Positions 42,102 to 51,130 of a stretch of DNA of 64,000 nucleotides are shown one piece after another. Each line of letters opens with the position of its first letter. The stretch's first letter is position 1. Origin of the DNA: Halanaerobium sp. (GTDB lineage Bacteria; Bacillota; Halanaerobiia; Halanaerobiales; Halanaerobiaceae). Location of the stretch: contig JAGYNO010000001.1 in the NCBI GenBank assembly GCA_018399955.1, forward strand, positions 1-64,000. The letters are read 5' to 3'. The position numbers and the translations under genes are program-made. The notes beneath the pieces are model-generated. The model searched no databases and had not been told where the DNA came from. It saw only the letters and a list, made by a program, of their open reading frames with translations.

Positions 42102-43196
42102 GTGGATTCAGATAAGATAATGATCAGTTATGGAGATCAGCCAAAAAAAATGGTTAAGGAACTGCTTTCTAAAGCAGAAATAGAGAAAGAAATTAATAAA
42201 GATTCTTTAATTGCCTTGAAGCCAAATTTGATTAATCCAAGCAGATCAGAGAATGGTGCGACAACAGATCCTGAACTAACCAAAGCTATAATTGAATATC
42301 TCCAGGCTAAAGATTTTAATAATATCATAATTATCGAGGGTTCCTGGGTTGGAGCAGATACAGAAGAAGCCTTTGCGAAATGCGGATATAATAAGATTGC
42401 TGAAGAATATGATATACCCCTCTATAATCTCCAGCAGGCTGAGTATACTAAAAAAAATGTGCGGGGAATGGAGATAGAAATTGCAGATAAGGCACTAGAG
42501 GTAGACTATCTGATTAATCTTCCCGTATTAAAAGGTCACTGTCAGACAAAGGTCACCTGTGCCTTGAAAAATCTTAAAGGCTGTTTATCAGATGCAGAAA
42601 AAAGAAGATTTCACAAAAGAGGCCTCCATAAGCCGATAGCCTATCTCAATGAAGTTCTGAACCAGGATTTAATAGTTGTAGACGGCATATATGGAGATCT
42701 AGATTTTGAAGAAGGGGGAAATCCGGTCAAGATGAACCGCATTCTTTTGGCAAAAGATCCCGTGCTTGTTGATAGTTATGCTGCTGAACTGCTTGGCTAT
42801 TCTGCATCTGATGTAGAGTATATAGAGATTGCAGATCAAATTGGTGTTGGAAATAAATTTATTGCTGAGAGCAGTCTGATTGAGATAAATAAAGATCAAG
42901 CTGAAGAGATTGATCACTCTTCACGCAAAATAAAAAAACTGGCAGCAATAATTAATGAAAAAGATGCCTGTTCTGCTTGTTATGGCAGTCTTGTCTATGC
43001 ATTAAAAAGAATAGAAGAAAGGGGACTACTTTCTAAAATTGAAGATCAAATAAGTATCGGGCAGGGATATAAGGGTGAGCAAATAGCTGGCCCAGGAATA
43101 GGAATTTGCTGTAAAGATGCAGAAGCAGCAGTCCTGGGATGTCCTCCAGCAGCAAAAAATATTATTAATTTTTTAGAAAAAGAATATGATTTATGA
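42102..43196 (+). CDS. DUF362 domain protein
   Basis: A 364-residue protein with GTG start (GAGGTGTTGGA upstream). The DUF362 core is shown by SLIALKPNLINPSRSENGAT (about 35-54), NIIIIEGSWVGADTEEAF, DYLINLPVLKGHCQTKVT and ALKNLKGCLSD, then GIYGDLDFEEGGNPVKMN. Cysteines near 288-291 (CSACYG) and 335-344 (CC, GCPP) may bind metal, but there is no standard ferredoxin motif. The family is thought to include Fe-S or metal-dependent proteins; function unknown. Co-transcribed with the aminotransferase. Confidence 0.85.
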   Translation: MDSDKIMISYGDQPKKMVKELLSKAEIEKEINKDSLIALKPNLINPSRSENGATTDPELTKAIIEYLQAKDFNNIIIIEGSWVGADTEEAFAKCGYNKIAEEYDIPLYNLQQAEYTKKNVRGMEIEIADKALEVDYLINLPVLKGHCQTKVTCALKNLKGCLSDAEKRRFHKRGLHKPIAYLNEVLNQDLIVVDGIYGDLDFEEGGNPVKMNRILLAKDPVLVDSYAAELLGYSASDVEYIEIADQIGVGNKFIAESSLIEINKDQAEEIDHSSRKIKKLAAIINEKDACSACYGSLVYALKRIEERGLLSKIEDQISIGQGYKGEQIAGPGIGICCKDAEAAVLGCPPAAKNIINFLEKEYDL

Positions 43197-43265
43197 TAAA
43201 AGCAGTCTAAAAAGTATTCAAAGAGATTGAAAAATGGAATATAAAGCTAAGGTTTTTAATTATAT

Positions 43266-43304
43266 AGTCCTCAGAGGAGTTAATCTTCTTTGAGGGCTTT
43301 TTTT
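43266..43304 (+). terminator. terminator after the DUF362 gene
   Basis: AGTCCTCAGAGGAG (43266-43279) pairs with CTTCTTTGAGGGCT (43285-43298), with G-T pairs and a mismatch, followed by TTTTTTT. It closes the aminotransferase-DUF362 unit. Confidence 0.75.
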
Positions 43305-43595
43305 GCTTTTAGTATATTTAGAACAATTAATTAAGAATATAATTTTTAATATTATTAAAAAAATTCGAAGTTAAGACTGGAAATGAAAGCTAATAATAAT
43401 ACACCGAGCAAATATACTGATATACATAATGTATACAATTATAATTATTGCATCTATAAAAAAATAAATATAAAATCATAATATATATAACATAAACCTT
43501 ACATGAAAGTTCTGTTTAACAGTAATATGAAAGGATGAGAAAAGTAAATTGTTAAAAAGAGGAATATCTTTAAATTAAGAAGGGAGAAGATAAGT
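43305..43595. other. AT-rich intergenic region before the OCD-like gene
   Basis: About 290 bases, strongly AT-rich, with repeated ATATA/AATAAT tracts. No gene, riboswitch or strong hairpin was seen. GAAGGGAGAAG is the ribosome site of the gene at 43596. Confidence 0.45.
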
Positions 43596-44732
43596 ATGCC
43601 AGATACAAATATTGATTTCTTATTTTTAAATGAAGAAGATATGATTAAAGCCGGAGTTAAGGATATGGGAAAATGTGTTGATGTAATGGAAGAGGTATTT
43701 CGCCTTTTGAAAATAGGTGATTACAGGATGGGAGGGCCAAATGGTAATTCTCATGGAGTTATGATGGAGTTTCCAGAAGAATCAGAGTTTCCCAATATGC
43801 CTGTACATGGACCAGACCGGAGATTTATGGCAATGCCTGCTTATCTAGGTGGTAAATATGATATGATTGGTATGAAGTGGTATGGCTCTAATGTTGAGAA
43901 TAAAGAAAAAGGTCTGCCGCGTTCAATACTTATGCTTACACTAAATGATAAAGACACTGGTGCACCAATTGCTTATATGTCTGCAAATATCCTCAGTGCC
44001 TATAGAACCGGTGCAGTGCCTGGAGTTGGGGTAAAATATTTTGCTAAAGAAGATGCAGAAGTAATTGGGGTTGTCGGTCCTGGTGTTATGGCAAAGACAA
44101 CATTTGCAGCAGCTCTGGCAGTAAGAGATAAAGTAAATAAAGTTAAGATAAAAGGGAGAAGCCAAGGTTCTATAAACAGCTTTATTGAGTATGTTGAAGA
44201 AGAGTTCCCGCAGATAGAAAATATAGAAGTAGTAGATGAAATAAAAGTGGCTGTTGAAGGCTCTGATATAGTAATTATTGCAACATCAACTACCACAGGT
44301 GATATAAGTAAATATCCATATGTTAAAGAAGATTGGATAGATCCAGGTACAGTTTTCTGCTGTCCAGCATCTGCAAGATTTGATGAAGACTTTGTTATCA
44401 ATAGGGCCAGAAATATTGCAGACAATATTCATCTCTATGAAGCATGGGCAGAGGAAATGCCTTATCCTGCATATGAGACAATACCAATTCCAGCAGTCAA
44501 CTGTATGGACTTAATAAATGATGGAAAAATGGGAAAAGATCAGGTCGATGATCTTGGAGATATCATCATGGGAGATACTCCTAAAAAGAGAGAAGAAGAT
44601 GAAATTGTTATCTTTTCAGTAGGTGGAATGCCGATTGAAGATGTTGCATGGGGAACCACAGTTTATCGTAATGCAGTAAAAAAAGGAATTGGCAAAAAGC
44701 TTAACTTATGGGGAAAACCATTTTTAGCATAA
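43596..44732 (+). CDS. ornithine cyclodeaminase/mu-crystallin family protein
   Basis: A 378-residue NAD(P)-dependent protein. FLNEEDMIKAGVKDMGKCVD near residue 6, RFMAMPAYLGGKYDMIGMKWY (about 67-90), LSAYRTGAVPGVGVKYFAKE (about 131-150) and the Rossmann loop GVVGPGVMAKTTFAAALAV (about 157-175) are typical. Members make proline from ornithine with loss of ammonia, or reduce cyclic imines (pyrroline-2-carboxylate, ketimine), or act as amino acid dehydrogenases. The four genes downstream resemble amino-acid or opine oxidases, so a partner role in imino acid or opine breakdown is likely. Confidence 0.85.
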   Translation: MPDTNIDFLFLNEEDMIKAGVKDMGKCVDVMEEVFRLLKIGDYRMGGPNGNSHGVMMEFPEESEFPNMPVHGPDRRFMAMPAYLGGKYDMIGMKWYGSNVENKEKGLPRSILMLTLNDKDTGAPIAYMSANILSAYRTGAVPGVGVKYFAKEDAEVIGVVGPGVMAKTTFAAALAVRDKVNKVKIKGRSQGSINSFIEYVEEEFPQIENIEVVDEIKVAVEGSDIVIIATSTTTGDISKYPYVKEDWIDPGTVFCCPASARFDEDFVINRARNIADNIHLYEAWAEEMPYPAYETIPIPAVNCMDLINDGKMGKDQVDDLGDIIMGDTPKKREEDEIVIFSVGGMPIEDVAWGTTVYRNAVKKGIGKKLNLWGKPFLA

Positions 44733-44849
44733 GCTGATTATTATAATCAAAAAAAGAAATTTATCACTTCAATTCAAGAATTAATTTATTTGATTAATCT
44801 TGATATTAATATAGATATTTATTTCTGTTTAATCATGGAGGAATTAGAG

Positions 44850-45155
44850 ATGAGAATTCAAAAACATCCTATATTAGGAGAGTTTAAAAAAGGAAAAGAA
44901 GTTTCTTTTACACTTGATGGAAAAGAAATGAATGGCTGTGAGGGTGAACCAATCGCTGCAGCTTTAAGAGCTGTAGGGGTTATGGTTCATAGGCATACTA
45001 AAAAAGGTTTAGGTAGAGGTATTTTCTGTGCTATAGGCAGATGTACTGATTGTGTGATGATAGTTGATGGAAAACCAAATGTGAGAACCTGTATTACTCC
45101 ACTAAAAGCTGGAATGGAAGTAAAAACACAGTATGGAGTTAGTGATAAACCTTAA
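44850..45155 (+). CDS. 2Fe-2S protein of an amino acid/opine dehydrogenase complex (HcnA-like)
   Basis: A 101-residue protein; ATG 44850 with ATGGAGGAATTAG upstream is preferred to a frame start at 44790. A [2Fe-2S] ferredoxin-like motif is spread over GCEGEPIAAALRAVG (about 27-41) and FCAIGRCTDCVMIVDGKP (about 58-75), with CITPL after. It is the small subunit of HcnABC/OoxA/hydroxyproline-dehydrogenase-like complexes and passes electrons out of the flavin subunits. It is followed by the FAD protein after 26 bases. Confidence 0.82.
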   Translation: MRIQKHPILGEFKKGKEVSFTLDGKEMNGCEGEPIAAALRAVGVMVHRHTKKGLGRGIFCAIGRCTDCVMIVDGKPNVRTCITPLKAGMEVKTQYGVSDKP

Positions 45156-45181
45156 TTAAGCAGGAGAGAGGAGTGATAGTT

Positions 45182-46762
45182 ATGAAGCGTTATGATCTTA
45201 TTGTCATAGGAGCTGGTCCTGCAGGTTTATCAGCTGCTGTTGAGGCAGCAAAAAGGGGTCTTGAGGCTGCTGTTTTTGATGAAAATGATAAACCTGGAGG
45301 TCAGCTATTTAAACAAATACATAAATTTTTTGGTTCAAAAGAGCATAAAGCAAAAATAAGGGGGTATAATATAGGCAAAGAGCTATTAAGAAATGCTGAT
45401 GAACTTGGTGTGAAAATAATTTTAAATGCTGAGGTTGTTGGTCTTTATCCTTTTAAAGAAGTTGTAGTAAATATAGATAAAAAGGTATTACACTATCGAG
45501 CAGATACAATAGTAGCATCCACAGGTGCTTCAGAGAAAATGATAACTTTTCCAGGCTGGACTCTGCCTGGTGTAATAGGTGCTGGTGCTGCTCAAACAAT
45601 GATGAATATTCATGGGGTCAAACCTGGTGAAAAAATACTGATGCTCGGCAGTGGTAATGTTGGGCTTGTTGTGACTTATCAGCTTCTTCAAGCGGGAATT
45701 GAAGTGGCTGCAGTTGTGGACGCATCACCCCAAATTGGAGGTTATGGAGTTCATGCAGCAAAAGTTGCTAGAACTAAAGTCCCTTTTTATACTTCTCATA
45801 CAATAGTTAGGGCCCAAGGTGAAAAAAGCGTAGAAAGTGCTGTAATTGCAGAAGTAGATGAAAACTGGAATATAATTGAAGGTACAGAACAGAGCTTTAA
45901 TGTTGATACTATCTGCCTTTCTGTTGGTTTATCACCAATGTCTAAACTTTTCAGTATGGCAGGTTGTGAGCTGGAAGAGGTACCTGCTAAAGGTGGTATG
46001 GTTCCTGTATGTGATAAATATGGTGAGACATCTGTTTCAGGCATTTATGCTGCAGGTGATGTTTCAGGTATAGAAGAGGCTAGTTCTGCTATGATTGAAG
46101 GCCGGATTGCTGGAACTGCTGCCGCACATAAACTCGGCTATATTGGGGAAAAAGAATTTTTAGCAGAAGTTAAGCTGCAGAGAGAGTCACTTGAAAGCTT
46201 GAGACAGGGCATGTTTGCACCCGAAAATAAGGGTAAAGTCTTTACAGAAACAGAAGAGGGTTATCAAATATCAGGAAGTCTTTTAGAAAAAGGCTATATT
46301 GACTGTAAGGAAATCGATGAATATCCAGGAGTAAAATCAAAAGAAGGTATTCATCCTGTTATAGAATGTACACAAAATATACCCTGTAATCCGTGTCAGG
46401 ATTCATGTCCAAATGACTGTATTGTTGTTGGTGAGATAACCTCACTACCGGAATATAAAAGGTCTGAAGAGTGCAGCGGCTGTGGCTTATGTGTTGCTTC
46501 CTGTCCCGGCCAGGCTGTATTTTTAATCAATAATGATATTGAAAATAATTACAGCTATATTACTATTCCTTATGAGTTTTCACCTTTACCTTCTGATGGA
46601 GATTTAGGAACTGCTCTTGATCGGAGTGGTAAAGAATTATGTGAAGCAGAAATAGTTGAGGTAAAATCAATCAAAGCTTTTGACAACACACATCTGCTGA
46701 CAATGAAGGTTCCTTTAGAATATTCAAAAGAAGCAAGATTTTTTAAAGCAAAAGAGGAGTGA
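45182..46762 (+). CDS. FAD/NAD(P)-binding subunit with 4Fe-4S, HcnB/OoxA-like
   Basis: A 526-residue protein. Two dinucleotide-binding loops: IGAGPAGLSAAVEAAKRGL (about 8-26) and MLGSGNVGLVVTYQLL (about 157-172). ISGIYAAGDVSGIEEASSAM (about 283-302) is the second FAD motif. The C-terminal part has CTQNIPCNPCQDSCP and CSGCGLCVASCPGQA, clusters for one or two [4Fe-4S] centres. It couples substrate oxidation by the partner flavoprotein to a ferredoxin or quinone-type acceptor. Four bases overlap with the next gene's upstream GTG frame. Confidence 0.85.
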   Translation: MKRYDLIVIGAGPAGLSAAVEAAKRGLEAAVFDENDKPGGQLFKQIHKFFGSKEHKAKIRGYNIGKELLRNADELGVKIILNAEVVGLYPFKEVVVNIDKKVLHYRADTIVASTGASEKMITFPGWTLPGVIGAGAAQTMMNIHGVKPGEKILMLGSGNVGLVVTYQLLQAGIEVAAVVDASPQIGGYGVHAAKVARTKVPFYTSHTIVRAQGEKSVESAVIAEVDENWNIIEGTEQSFNVDTICLSVGLSPMSKLFSMAGCELEEVPAKGGMVPVCDKYGETSVSGIYAAGDVSGIEEASSAMIEGRIAGTAAAHKLGYIGEKEFLAEVKLQRESLESLRQGMFAPENKGKVFTETEEGYQISGSLLEKGYIDCKEIDEYPGVKSKEGIHPVIECTQNIPCNPCQDSCPNDCIVVGEITSLPEYKRSEECSGCGLCVASCPGQAVFLINNDIENNYSYITIPYEFSPLPSDGDLGTALDRSGKELCEAEIVEVKSIKAFDNTHLLTMKVPLEYSKEARFFKAKEE

Positions 46763-46767
46763 AATAC

Positions 46768-47094
46768 ATGGCCAAAATTAGTGATAGATCAATAAATCTA
46801 GGTTCTTTTATTAAAAGAGAAGATGATTCTATAGTAATCTGCAGATGTGAAGAAATCACAAAAGGTGAAATAAGAGAAGCTATTTATGCAGGCATGTTTA
46901 CTTTTCAAGAAGTAAAAAAGTTTCTGCGGACTGGTATGGGGCTCTGTCAGGGCCAGACCTGCGAAAAACTTGTGAAAAATATTATAGCAGAAGAATTGAA
47001 TATATCACCTCTTGAAACAGGAGCAGCAAAAGGAAGAGCTCCAATGAGGCCGATTCCAATGAGAATTCTTGCAAATGATAAGGAAGGGAGCTAA
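46768..47094 (+). CDS. BFD-like 2Fe-2S subunit
   Basis: A 108-residue protein; ATG 46768 follows AGAGGAGTG by 6 bases. VICRCEEITKGEIREAIYAG (about 22-41) and MGLCQGQTCEKLVKNII (about 57-73) give four Cys in the bacterioferritin-associated-ferredoxin pattern. In many dehydrogenases this domain is fused to the FAD subunit; here it is a separate gene. It overlaps nothing and is followed by the next ATG after 4 bases. Confidence 0.83.
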   Translation: MAKISDRSINLGSFIKREDDSIVICRCEEITKGEIREAIYAGMFTFQEVKKFLRTGMGLCQGQTCEKLVKNIIAEELNISPLETGAAKGRAPMRPIPMRILANDKEGS

Positions 47095-47098
47095 GTCT

Positions 47099-48244
47099 AT
47101 GGCATCAGTAAATATTAAAAATAAAGCAGATATTGTAATAATAGGTAGTGGTGTTATAGGTAATGCTGCTGCTTATTATCTTTCTAAAGCAGGTAAAAAA
47201 GTTATAGTTTTAGAAAAAGAAGATAATATAGGTGATGGTGGTTCAACAAGAAATGGTGGTGGAGTCAGACAGTCTGGTAGACATCCAGCAGAATTAAAAC
47301 TGGCGATGTATGCTGTTAAAAATCTTTGGCCTAATCTTTCAGAAGAACTAGGTGAAGATGTTGAATATTATCAGGAAGGCAACCTCCGCTTGGGAAAAAC
47401 AAAGGAACATCTGAAAATTTTAGAAGAAATTGTGGAGAGTGGTAAAAAAGGTGGATTAGATTTAGGAATGATATCTGGAGAAGAAGCCAGAGAAATAAAT
47501 CCATACCTTTCTGATGAAGTTATTGGTGCAAGCTGGTGTCCCACAGATGGACATGCAAATCCATTAAAAGTTACATTATCCTATTATAAAAAAGCAAGAG
47601 AATTAGGGGCCCGCTTTATTACCGCTCAAAATGTTAAGAGAATAGGAAAAGTAAGAGGTTCAGCAAGAAAAGTGATTACAAAAAATGGTTCAGTTTTCGA
47701 AGGAGATAAAATAATTCTTGCAGCAGGTTATGGGAGCCGCAGTATTGCACAAAAGATAGGTATTGATATTCCCATGAAACAGGTACTGTTGGAGGTGCTT
47801 GTAACTGAACCAAGACCACCTATGTTTTATCAAATGCTTGGTACAGCAGCAGCTGACTTTTATGGTCATCAGTCAAAACACGGTTCCTTTGTTTTTGGTG
47901 GAACTTCTGGTATGGATGCATATGCAGTTGAAGATGAGAATAATCCTACTTTAAGTAAAACAGCCCCAAGTATCTGCAGAGGTATAATAAAATATTTCCC
48001 GGTGCTGCAGGATCTAAATATAATACGAACTTGGGGTGGATATATTGATGACTGTACTGACCACATACCTGTTATAAGTAATGTGGAAGAAGTTCCAGGC
48101 TTAATAATTGCCTGTGCATTTTCTGGTCATGGTTTTGGTATTTCACCAGCAGTAGGATTATTGTTGAGTGAGATGGCATTAGAGAAAAAAACAACACTTG
48201 ATATTAAACCATTCCATTATGATCGATTTAAGACTAAAATTTAA
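47099..48244 (+). CDS. FAD-dependent amino acid oxidase/dehydrogenase subunit (HcnC/DAO type)
   Basis: A 381-residue flavoprotein of the D-amino-acid-oxidase/sarcosine-oxidase fold. ATG 47099 with AAGGAAGGGAG upstream. DIVIIGSGVIGNAAAYYLS (about 9-27) is the FAD loop; GGSTRNGGGVRQSGRHPAEL (about 46-65) is the isoalloxazine loop; RTWGGYIDDCTDHIPVI and FSGHGFGISPAVGLLLSE are the C-terminal motifs. It would oxidise an amine or imino acid, for example proline, hydroxyproline, glycine or an opine, and give electrons to the three upstream subunits. Substrate unknown. Confidence 0.87.
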   Translation: MASVNIKNKADIVIIGSGVIGNAAAYYLSKAGKKVIVLEKEDNIGDGGSTRNGGGVRQSGRHPAELKLAMYAVKNLWPNLSEELGEDVEYYQEGNLRLGKTKEHLKILEEIVESGKKGGLDLGMISGEEAREINPYLSDEVIGASWCPTDGHANPLKVTLSYYKKARELGARFITAQNVKRIGKVRGSARKVITKNGSVFEGDKIILAAGYGSRSIAQKIGIDIPMKQVLLEVLVTEPRPPMFYQMLGTAAADFYGHQSKHGSFVFGGTSGMDAYAVEDENNPTLSKTAPSICRGIIKYFPVLQDLNIIRTWGGYIDDCTDHIPVISNVEEVPGLIIACAFSGHGFGISPAVGLLLSEMALEKKTTLDIKPFHYDRFKTKI

Positions 48245-48488
48245 ATATTTATCAATATAATTGGATGTTTGATATTATCATCTGAAAAAATGTAAAAAAC
48301 TATACAGTAAAATTATACCATTCATGATAAATTACTAATAGTGATGAAAAAACGAGTAGGTAACATTTTTGGTATAAATACTCGTAAAGATAAATAATTA
48401 GCTTTTATGATTTACTATTAAATTAAGCAATTATTGAATTTAATGACTGTTTTTAAGAAATGTTAAATTTATCAGGGAGGTATAAGTA

Positions 48489-49115
48489 ATGACAAAATTA
48501 TTAGTAACTTATTACAGTTCTTATGGACACATGTATCAGATGGCTAAAGCAGCAGCCGATAAAGCGTCTGAGCATGAAGAATATGAGGTGAGGCTCAAAA
48601 AAATACCGGAGTTAGAAGCGGCACGTAAAGCGATGTCCGGTCAGGATGCATATCTGCAGGCTAGAGAAGCCCAGGAGGATGTAGAAGAAGCAGGTCTAGC
48701 TGATCTCGAATGGGCTGATGGTATAGTCTGGGGTATTCCAACTCGTTTTGGAAATATGCCTGCACAGGTTAAACAGTTTTTGGATACTGCAGGCGGCTTA
48801 TGGGCCCAGGGTAAACTGGAAGGAAAAGTGACCGGAATTATGTCCAGTACAAATACTGTTCACGGCGGCCAGGAAAGTACAATATTATCATCAATAATTC
48901 CACTGCTTCACTTTGGAATGATATTTGTAGGTTCAACATACGGTGAAAACCCAGAACTAAATGAAGATAAACTTCAGGGTGGCTCACCTTATGGACCATC
49001 AACAATTGCAGGTCCTGATGGAAGCAAGATGCCTACAGAAGGTGACCTAAATATGGCGGGCAGACTTGCCGAAAGGGTTGCCAAAGTTGCTTCTGGTGTT
49101 AAAGAAGTTTACTAA
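48489..49115 (+). CDS. wrbA: WrbA-type NAD(P)H:quinone oxidoreductase
   Basis: A 208-residue flavodoxin-like protein of the WrbA family. YYSSYGHMYQMAKAAADKAS (about 8-27) binds FMN phosphate, GIPTRFGNMPAQVKQFLD (about 79-96) is the second FMN loop, and GSPYGPSTIAGPDGSKMPTE near the end (about 171-190) is a WrbA mark. It performs two-electron quinone reduction and so limits radical formation. It has its own AGGGAGGT site and a terminator, and a 244-base AT-rich upstream gap in which ACGAGTA/TACTCGT (48352 and 48377) may pair. Confidence 0.93.
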   Translation: MTKLLVTYYSSYGHMYQMAKAAADKASEHEEYEVRLKKIPELEAARKAMSGQDAYLQAREAQEDVEEAGLADLEWADGIVWGIPTRFGNMPAQVKQFLDTAGGLWAQGKLEGKVTGIMSSTNTVHGGQESTILSSIIPLLHFGMIFVGSTYGENPELNEDKLQGGSPYGPSTIAGPDGSKMPTEGDLNMAGRLAERVAKVASGVKEVY

Positions 49116-49145
49116 AAAGTAATAAATATATTATATAAACTACCT

Positions 49146-49179
49146 AACCCTGACTATTCAAGTCGGGGTTTATTATTTT
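49146..49179 (+). terminator. terminator after wrbA
   Basis: AACCCTGAC (49146-49154) pairs with GTCGGGGTT (49162-49170), one T-G pair, followed by TATTATTTT. Confidence 0.75.
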
Positions 49180-49242
49180 GCCCCGCTTTTTCTTTTTAAA
49201 TCAGCTTAAATAGTATATAATTTAAATAGTGGGGTGAGTAAT

Positions 49243-49632
49243 ATGAATATCAAGCTGCCTGAAGCTATTATTGAAAAATATAAAATAGAATTGTTTATTC
49301 TTTTTGGCTCATATGCTGAAAACAGCAGTGAAGAAGGAAGTGATCTGGATTTAGCATACAAAAGCAGTAATATCTTAGAAGAAAAAGAAGAATTAGAGCT
49401 TTTAAATGAATTATCACAATTTTATAGGCGTGGAGATATTGACCTTGTTAATTTAAACAAAGCTGAACCAGTTTTGAAAGTAGAGATTGCCAAAAAAGGT
49501 AATTTATTATATGGTAAAAAAGAAAAATTTGAAGAATTTGCTATTTATGCTGCTGCTATTTATGCAGATACTAAATTTTTGCGTGAAGATAGGCGCAGAA
49601 TACTAGAACAAAGATTGGAGGCAAGACACTGA
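49243..49632 (+). CDS. mntA: MntA-like nucleotidyltransferase antitoxin
   Basis: A 129-residue minimal nucleotidyltransferase. ATG 49243 follows GGGGTGAG; TATAAT at 49216-49221 may be the -10 box. LFILFGSYAENSSEEGSDLD (about 18-37) carries the GSx10DxD active-site motif. A third Asp is in RRGDIDLVNL. MntA antitoxins add AMP units to a tyrosine of the HepT toxin. The next gene's ATG overlaps this stop by one base, as usual for the pair. Confidence 0.85.
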   Translation: MNIKLPEAIIEKYKIELFILFGSYAENSSEEGSDLDLAYKSSNILEEKEELELLNELSQFYRRGDIDLVNLNKAEPVLKVEIAKKGNLLYGKKEKFEEFAIYAAAIYADTKFLREDRRRILEQRLEARH

Positions 49633-50039
49633 TGGATGAAATAATTATAAATAAACTCATAAAAATGGAAGAATATCTCGGTGAGTTGGAAAAGTTTAAG
49701 CCTAAAAGCTATAAAAAATATGAAAATGATCAGTTGACAAGGTATGCAGTCGAGCGATTGGTTCAGTTAATTATTGATTTAGCACTTGATGTTAATAATA
49801 CTTTAATAAAAAAATCAGACAAATATCCTGCACAAGATTATTTTTCTTCATTTTTAGAATTAATTGATTTAAGAATATTACCTGAAGAATTTGCTCGAGA
49901 AATTGCTCCAAGTACAGGTATTAGAAATCGGCTCGTACATGAATATGAAAAAATTAATGATAAAATAGTTTATCTAAATCTTGATAAAATTATAAAATAT
50001 TATCTTGATTATATTAAATATGTAAATAAAAACTTATGA
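49632..50039 (+). CDS. hepT: HepT-like toxin (DUF86)
   Basis: A 135-residue helical protein of the HepT/DUF86 family. The conserved Rx4HxY motif is RNRLVHEYEK (about residues 97-106): R, then H and Y. HepT is a ribonuclease toxin or a tRNA-targeting enzyme whose Tyr is adenylylated by MntA. Upstream overlap with the mntA-like gene is one base. It is the only toxin-antitoxin pair seen here. Confidence 0.83.
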   Translation: MDEIIINKLIKMEEYLGELEKFKPKSYKKYENDQLTRYAVERLVQLIIDLALDVNNTLIKKSDKYPAQDYFSSFLELIDLRILPEEFAREIAPSTGIRNRLVHEYEKINDKIVYLNLDKIIKYYLDYIKYVNKNL

Positions 50040-50079
50040 TTTTTAAATTATTTAAATTAATTGATAAGGAGAGTTCTAT

Positions 50080-51051
50080 ATGAAAATAATAGTTTTAGAT
50101 AGTTGTGGACTTAATCCGCAGGAATTAAGCTGGGAAGAGGTTGAGGCACTTGGTGATTTAGAGATCTATAAAAGAACTCCAGAAGCTAAAATTTTAGAAA
50201 GAGCAGAGGGCGCAGAGATTGTATTAACAAATAAAACACCTTTAAGCAGAGATACAATAAATAAACTTGATAGTTTAGAATACATAGGAGTTCTTGCCAC
50301 CGGTTATAATGTTATTGATCTTGAAGCAGCAGCAGAAAATGGAATTGAGGTGACAAATGTACCTGCCTACAGCACCGACTCTGTGGCACAATTTGTTTTT
50401 GCCTTACTTTTAGAGGTGGCCCATCATGTTGGAGAGCACAACTCTGCTGTCAAGGCGGGTGAGTGGTCTTCGGCCAAAGATTTCAGTTTTTGGAAATATC
50501 CATTGATCGAGCTTAAAGATAAGAGTATGGGGATTATTGGTTATGGAAGTATCGGGCAGCGTACAGCAGAGCTGGCCCTTGCTTTTGGGATGGATGTTAT
50601 TGTATATGATAGAAGTCCTGAGAAAAAGAAAAATGATCCTGCGGTTATGACAGATAAAATCAACTTTGTTGATAAGGATGAACTATTTAGAAATTCTGAT
50701 GTAATAAGCTTACACTGTCCTTTAACTGAACAAACTAAGGGAATAATAAATAAAGAGAGCATTGCTTTGATGAAAGAAGGTATGATAATTATTAATACTG
50801 CCAGGGGGCCGCTGATTGTTGAAGAAGATCTGGCTGCAGCTCTTAAATCAGGCAGGGTTTTTGCAGCGGCAGCAGATGTATTATCTGATGAGCCGCCTAA
50901 AGATGATAATCCACTGCTTAAATCAGATAAAACAATTATCACTCCTCATATAGCCTGGGCTTCAAAAGAGTCTAGAGAGCGCTTGATGAAGACGGCAGTA
51001 GATAATGTAAAAAGTTATCTTAATGGTGAGGTAAAAAATTCTATACTTTAG
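50080..51051 (+). CDS. D-2-hydroxyacid dehydrogenase (glycerate/hydroxypyruvate type)
   Basis: A 323-residue NAD-dependent enzyme. NAD loop GIIGYGSIGQRTAELALAFG (about 147-166); ISLHCPLTEQTKGIINKE (about 208-225), NTARGPLIVEEDL with the catalytic Arg, and ITPHIAWAS with the catalytic His (about 288). It fits the glycerate/hydroxypyruvate group, and a glycerate kinase follows 79 bases later. Together they would turn glyoxylate or hydroxypyruvate-derived glycerate into 2- or 3-phosphoglycerate for energy metabolism; both could take purine- or serine-derived carbon. Confidence 0.88.
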   Translation: MKIIVLDSCGLNPQELSWEEVEALGDLEIYKRTPEAKILERAEGAEIVLTNKTPLSRDTINKLDSLEYIGVLATGYNVIDLEAAAENGIEVTNVPAYSTDSVAQFVFALLLEVAHHVGEHNSAVKAGEWSSAKDFSFWKYPLIELKDKSMGIIGYGSIGQRTAELALAFGMDVIVYDRSPEKKKNDPAVMTDKINFVDKDELFRNSDVISLHCPLTEQTKGIINKESIALMKEGMIIINTARGPLIVEEDLAAALKSGRVFAAAADVLSDEPPKDDNPLLKSDKTIITPHIAWASKESRERLMKTAVDNVKSYLNGEVKNSIL

Positions 51052-51130
51052 GACTTCAGTTTAAGGGTGGAGTTTCATTGTTTAATAAAAAAATCATATA
51101 ATCTTAGATAAATATTAAGGAGGATTTTTT

